Shown here: positions 58,515-64,000 of the stretch, piece after piece
Numbering within the stretch: the stretch's first letter is position 1
Layout of the letters: each line of letters begins with the position of its first letter
Assembly (NCBI RefSeq): GCF_918797505.1
Contig: NC_092794.1
Location: 29,456,218 to 29,520,217, forward strand
Direction of reading: 5' to 3'
DNA: 64,000 nucleotides
DNA from: Bemisia tabaci
Lineage: Eukaryota; Arthropoda; Insecta; Hemiptera; Aleyrodidae
The notes under the pieces: generated by a model
The model's database searches: none
Seen by the model: only the letters and a program-made list of their open reading frames with translations
Told to the model about the DNA's origin: nothing
Position numbers and translations under genes: made by a program

Positions 58515-59045
58515 GCCCTGTAGGCGCTCTTATCTACCGATTTAAGTGAAATTTCGTACCTGGTGGTATTTTTTAATGAGAAGCTCGAATTTTCGGTCGA
58601 ATTTTCAAAATTCGAAAATCCAATACGGCGGACATGGCCTAGAATGCCATCTCAGCGCTTAATCAATCGATTTACGCGAAACTTGTTACCCGCGGGTATT
58701 TTTGAATGGAGAACTCGAATTTTCAAAATTCGAAAATCCCAGATGGCGGGCGTGGCCCTAGATGCTATCTCAGCGCCTAATCAATCGATTTACGGGAAAC
58801 TTGGTAGCCGAGGGTATTTTTCAATGAGGAACTCAAATTTTCAAAATTCGAAAATTCAAGATGGCGGACGTGCTCTAGAATGCTATCTCAGCATCTAATC
58901 AATCGATTAAAGTGAAATTTGGTACCCATAGATATTTTTTGACGGAAAACTAAGCATTTTAGTCAAATTTTCAAGATTCGAAAATCTAAGATGGCGGCCG
59001 TGCGGCTTAAAACACTATCTCGGTGACTAATTAATTGATTTTAAA
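58515..59045. repeat. 118-130-bp tandem repeat, 4 copies, with AAGATGGCGG
   Basis: TTCGAAAATC-like words fall at 58611, 58729, 58847 and 58977. Each unit has TTCAAAATTCGAAAATCCAA, RATGGCGG, TGCTATCTCAG and TAATCAATCGATTTA in the same order. Confidence 0.88.
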
Positions 59046-60604
59046 GAAACTGGACCGGAAAACCTTGATAAAAGGAAAAGAAGGAAATTATAATAGGGGG
59101 AAATACATGGTATCTTATGTATCTTAGGCTACAAAATCGAAAAATTCCTAGGTTTTTTCCATCGTGCACAGATCTGCCCGGAAAATTGACTCTTCTAGAA
59201 AAACTAGACTTTTAAGGAAAATTCCGATTTCTCCGGAAAAATTCCCAACTTTCCTTGGATAAATCACACTGATACAGGTAAATGGAGGTGATCTTCAGAA
59301 TCAGCACCAAAAATCTACTCCGAAACCGTTGGCAAGACTTCGGAAAATAAAAAAAAAAAAAAAGTTGACCAGTGTAATTGTTATATTAATGCAATATTTC
59401 TCTAACTTTTCCTGGCTTTATCTCCACTTCAGCGGGTACACGCCCACTCGAAGTTTTAAAATTCGGTGTTTTTAATCCGTTTTGAATTGCAATATTCCAA
59501 GAAATAAAAGCTTCTTCTCGTATTAAAGGAAGACAGTTCGCATTTCGATAAACAGACGGAACTGTCTAAAAGACAAGCAGAATAAGCTTCAAATATCTTT
59601 CATGACGGATGAATTTTTTCTAAATTTTTTTAGTTCTGCAAGATATGAAAGGGTTGCATATTTTCAATTATGCTTTAATTTAGTGCTCGACGATGCTTTT
59701 ATGAAAATTGTGTTCAATTTCCAATTGTAAGTATTATATGTCACCTCTGAGATGAAAATTTGGGAAATCAGACAAAATTAGAGCAAATTCTGAGAAGTGA
59801 TACACTTGACGGTGGAAATTCGGGTTTAAGCCCAACTGTTAAGCTTGACGAGCTATTTTTCCTAATTCTACGCCTAATGACAGTCAAAATAAAGTTTGGT
59901 TTGCTCAAAAATTCACAAAAAAATTTTGGGACAAAATAGAGCCTGCAATTGGACCCTTATTCGACATAACACCCACGTAACAGCAGAGTTATTCGGTTCT
60001 CTTTATCAGTCAACTTGGTGGGTGACATGCTGGAAAGTATGATTCTCTCCACATTTTTTAATTTCTTCCTCGGCCCTTGGCAAAAGCGTTAATTTTATTT
60101 GACCCTTTTTCATTCTATCTGCGAGGGATCTTTCATTCATAAGGACAGAAAAAGTAAGGAAGAAAATAAAAAAAAATGCGATTGTTTAGTGTGAAGGAAT
60201 ACATTGTCCGATGAAACTGAACTGATGCAATGCAAAAAACTCCCGGCTTCAATCTATTTAAGTATTAAAGTCCTCTTTATGAGGCCCCCTTCATTTAAAA
60301 ATCAAAATCAAAACTTTAAATGCACAGTGCCGCTCTATTTAAAACAACGGAAATATTTTCCTCTTCTTTTCCTTCTTTACTTCTTTATTTATTTAATTTC
60401 TTGTCGACACCGAGCATATATGAGTGATTCCTCAAAGGACACATTACATGAATTTCTCCCTAAACAACAATTATTTTGTAGACAAATATAGTGGGCATCT
60501 AGATTTTTTGACTTCAACCTCCTTTATTCCGTCATAAATGGTGTTGGTTTAGGCAGATACTAACGGAATCTGGCAGCAATTGCATGCATCATCCTCATAG
60601 AGGC
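59046..60604. other. No gene recognised
   Basis: AT-rich. The 95-codon open frame at 60204-60491 has a hydrophobic stretch but no recognisable family. Confidence 0.4.
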
Positions 60605-61175
60605 GTCAACACCCCGTTTACTAATTGTAAGGAACCTGGTTTCTTCTTTCGACGCAACGGGTTCTCTTTCATCAAGCGAGTTGTTACTTGGAATAGGGCA
60701 ACGAGCGTAGTGCTAATTGGTTTTTCCCCCTCGGAGGGCGTTCAGCCCGTTTACTAATTTTAATGATACTGATTCTTCTTTCGACGCACCGAGTTTTATT
60801 CGATCAAGCAAGCTAATGACTTGGAAAGAGGCAACGGACGATCTCAGAGGGCGTTCGCCCCGTTTACTAGTTTTAAGAAAACGATTAATTCTTTCGACGC
60901 AACGTGTTTTCCTCTTTCAAGCAAGCTGGGTAGTTGAAAAAAGGAAACGAAGGTGCTCTGAGGGCGTTGTCCCCGTTTACTAATTTCAAGAAACAGGTTT
61001 CTTCATTCAAGTACACGATCGCTTATTTTAAAACGCCGTTGAATTAATTCAACAAAATAGGACTTTCTTGTTCCAAGACAATTCCGAATGCCTATATTGA
61101 GAAACCCGGTTGTTCCTTCCAAGGCGGACCCGCCTTAGAACTAGTAAAAAGTCCGAGGCAACGCGTTTACTTAAA
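60605..61175. repeat. Right cluster: ~115-bp repeats with CCCGTTTACTAATTTTAA
   Basis: CCCGTTTACTAATT or close variants fall at about 60613, 60746, 60857 and 60971, each followed by TTCTTTCGACGCA and TCAAGCRAGCT, plus GCGTTTACTTAAATTTAGTA near 61163. Confidence 0.75.
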
Positions 61176-61202
61176 TTTAGTACGCCTTCTTTCTCAGTGT
61201 AC

Positions 61203-62439
61203 GACTCAAGGATGAAGAAAGTTCCAAGTCTTCCCTTAATTACAGATGCTTCACTACAATTTTTAAACGTAATTCATAACTAGATCCCCCTTAAAATTGA
61301 AAAAATTACAAAATGGATAATGACAGAATAAAATTAAATAAATTGGAGGGTTGAGAGTTCTTACGAAATCTATTAGAGTGCAAAATAAATATTTGTCGCC
61401 AGGAGGGAAACTCCGCAACATTGGAATTTTCATACAGCGTTCTTTCAGCATAGAGTACGGGAGTATGGCTGCAAATTCGACAGTTTATACGTCGGCGACC
61501 CGAGCAGAAGTTTTGGATTCCCGTGTAACGAGCCTCTCACTCACTCATTGTCGATTCCATCGCAAACGACCGGCGACGTGACGGCGGCTGGCAGATGCAT
61601 ACCGAAAATTGTTGATGACCATTAAAAATTAATGTAACTGCAGCTTTGTAAGATTGATCAGCAGATCGATCAATTTTCAGCGTACTGTTACAGGTGTCGT
61701 CAGATAAGTTGACATTTGTTTAATTTCGAAGTTACGAAATGGGGCACTCAATGGACGGGTCGAAATTACAGTAAATGTTGAAAATTCTCCACAATTTATC
61801 GTGAAATTTTTTAAAACTCTTTGAGTCCGTATGCATTAGTCATACGACCGCTATTTATAGATTCGGATTCTTGAAGAGGCACAAAACAAGGGCGAGTTGA
61901 TTTTGTGATGGTTTTCAAAAAATGACTATTTTTCCGATCGACTTTAATGAGACAAAATTTGTTGCGATAGTAGGTTTTTAGCCATGTCTGGTTTTGTATG
62001 TTGAGAATTTCGTAGCAATTCCATTTGAAATTACTTTGAGTCAAAATGTATTCTTAGGCGACATGCTGTTATGCCTGTATAGGTAAGAGAGGGAATTTCA
62101 AATTCCGAGAAAACTCGTTTTCCTGCCAGGGTAGTAAATGATATCCGAGGTCAGGGAACCTGTGATAATTTTTCGGTTTTAAAAACGTAGTTATACACTT
62201 GCATTTAAATTGAGTAGTGTGTCGGTAAAATCATTTTGAATGTTTGGAATGCTATTTAGATTATGCAAATGTATGCGTCATTTGAAAGTAAAATATTTGC
62301 ATGCTAACCCTGCTACGATGTTTCTCCCTGAATATGCTTTTTATTCATGATTACTTTCCGAATGAAAAACGTCGATTGGGCGAGCGTTAGGTTTGCCATC
62401 ACGGGGATCGTTTCAAAAGAAAGTCCAATCTTCTAAGCG
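61203..62439. other. No gene recognised
   Basis: Short open frames only; no repeat structure noticed. Confidence 0.4.
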
Positions 62440-63442
62440 TATACGGGGTGATCCAAAAGTCCCTTCCACCCCCTCTAACTCTTTACCTAATTGAGGTAAA
62501 GATTTGAAACTTGGGGGATATTCCTAGGTCAAAGGGAGCTACTTTTTGGCCCCCCTAAAATTTTCAGGGGGCCCCCCTAGGGGGGGAAACGGCCCCCAAC
62601 TTTTAATTTTCAAATGGGAAGACCCCCTTTGTGATAGCTCGTTGGAAAGAACATAAAAAAAGAAAATTTTTCGCGCAAACCCGAAGTCAATATCTCAAAC
62701 CGTTTCAAAATGGCGGCCGGTTAAAGTTCAAAATGGCCGAAAATTCACACCGGTTATTTGTCGACGGATTTGCGCGAAAATCGGTATATAGGGGTATTTT
62801 GACACGAGAAAAACGAATTAGACGTTAGATTTTCAAAAAATTCAAAATTTCCAAAATGGCCGCCGGTTAAAGTTTAAAATGGCCGAAAATTTTCACCTCG
62901 GTTTTTTCCTGATGGATTTGCCTAAAACTTGGAATTTGAGAGTATTTTGGCATGAGATAAACAAATTTGAACTTAGATTTAAAAAGAATCAATTTTTGGT
63001 CATTTTGAACTTTAACTGGCGGCCATTTTGGAAATTTTGGTTTTTTTGAAAATCTAACGTCAAATTCGTTTTTCTCGTGTCAAAATACCCCTTCATACCG
63101 ATTTTCGCGCAAATCCATCGACAAATAACCGGTGTGAATTTTCGGCCATTTTGAACTTTAACCGGCCGCCATTTTGAAACGATTTGAGATATTGACTTCG
63201 GGTTTGCGCGAAAAGTTTTCTTTTTTTATGCACTTTCGAACAAGCTATCACAAAGGGGGTCTTCCCATTTGAAAATTAAACGTTGGGGGCCGTTGCCTCC
63301 CCAAGGGGGGCCCCCCTGAAAATTTTAGGGGGCCAAAAAGTAGCTCCCTTTGACCTAGGAATATCCCCCAAGTTTCAAATCTTTATCTCGATTAGGTAAA
63401 AAGTTAGAGGGGGTGGAAGGGACTTTTGGATCACCCTGTATT
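62440..63442. mobile_element. Foldback element, ATACGGGGTGATCCAAAAGTC termini
   Basis: The left end is mirrored by GACTTTTGGATCACCCTGTAT at the right. Arms of ~480 bp meet near 62960-62990. The layout matches 3978-5284 (TTTGAAACTT, ACTTTTTGGC, GGGGCC runs, CAAAATGGCGGCCGGTTAAA), but the sequence differs, so it is a sister family. The 65-codon open frame in the left arm is not credible. Confidence 0.88.
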
Positions 63443-64000
63443 ATTAAAAAGGAAGCGCTTTCTTGTACCAATCAGATCTGGATATCTTTCAGGCTGATTA
63501 TCAAGAGGTGTTTTTTCCAAAAGCAGCAATGCGTTTCAGGATTTGCTAAATACGCTCAGATTCGATCGATTGAAATTCCTTGATATTACAAACAAAACAA
63601 AAAAGGAAAAAAAAAGAAAAAAAAAAGATTTGTTTGCAAGCGCAACAATCAAATTTTCTCTTTCTTTAGAGAGGCAAGGTTAATCAAATTTCAAATTTTC
63701 CTGATCGTTTCCTGGCTTTCCTTGGCTTTTTGAAAAATATGTCACTATAATTCACCGATTTATCCCCGACTTCTTACGATTGAAAAAAGATGGTTCTTAA
63801 CACAGCGAGGTACAACGATGCAAACCTTGCAGCAACCCAATTGTATGCATGCATGAAGTTGAAAGTTGCTAACAACCCGAATACGACACTTTTCATATCT
63901 TCATAAGAAAAATTGGTATACGAAAAGGCAAAAATAAACTAATCAAAACCAAATAGGTGTTAATATGTAGATCCCTTCAAGTTGAACTAGCGCACAAATC
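63443..64000. other. No gene recognised
   Basis: AT-rich; an A-rich stretch with AAAAAGAAAA words near 63600-63630. Confidence 0.4.

Larger units (their letters stand above)
55731..61202. mobile_element. Candidate 5.5-kb terminal-inverted-repeat element
   Basis: TACACTGAAAAAAAA at 55731 is matched by TTCTTTCTCAGTGTA at 61188-61202, a palindromic TA-bounded end pair. Inside both ends a GTACTA and a GCCTCGGAC word also pair. Each terminal ~500 bp is full of a GTTTACTAATTTTAA-type motif. The interior has tRNA-like, microsatellite and tandem-repeat sequence and one unrecognised ORF, but no transposase I can identify. It could instead be two separate related elements. Confidence 0.4.

Overview
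The window looks like repeat-rich nuclear DNA from an arthropod, most likely an insect. The reasons are a split gene with GT/AG introns, arrays of the insect telomere-type pentamer (TTAGG/CCTAA), Merlin, mariner, Penelope-like and non-LTR retroelement remnants, microsatellites, poly-A/T tracts, and no operon structure. A sap-feeding hemipteran is my guess, from the general style of the repeats; I could not verify the species.

Only one host gene is convincing: a very-long-chain fatty acid elongase (ELO/ELOVL family) on the minus strand. Five coding exons were found at 22745-22825, 18164-18220, 13136-13241, 5918-6234 and 1326-1544. They join in frame over 780 nt (259 codons plus stop) with consensus splice sites, and they carry the HVIHH histidine box. 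The first coding exon(s), about the first 70 residues, were not found; they lie upstream (above 22825) or outside the window. The introns are 4.4 to 6.9 kb long and filled with palindromic repeats. The histidine-box exon is partly duplicated in tandem.

From about 23 kb to the end the DNA is almost wholly mobile-element material. It holds a non-LTR retroelement 3' fragment joined to a tRNA-like head (25.2-25.65 kb), a nearly intact Merlin/IS1595-type transposon with one in-frame stop (27.4-29.6 kb) and a nested telomere-like palindrome, a deleted mariner (33.3-34.3 kb), a 5'-truncated Penelope-like element with a GIY-YIG nuclease (35.7-36.6 kb), another non-LTR 3' fragment (36.7-36.9 kb), a degenerate regulator-like ORF (43.4-44.05 kb), and a possible 5.5-kb terminal-inverted-repeat element (55.7-61.2 kb) with clustered subterminal motifs.

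The dominant signal is the density of long inverted repeats (foldback elements). At least fifteen occur in 64 kb, some nested. Several carry tRNA-like segments in both arms, and several otherwise different families carry many copies of an AAAATGGCGGC motif that resembles the YY1/Pleiohomeotic binding site. Transcripts through them would form long hairpins. Other intergenic stretches show only tandem duplications, simple repeats or nothing recognisable.
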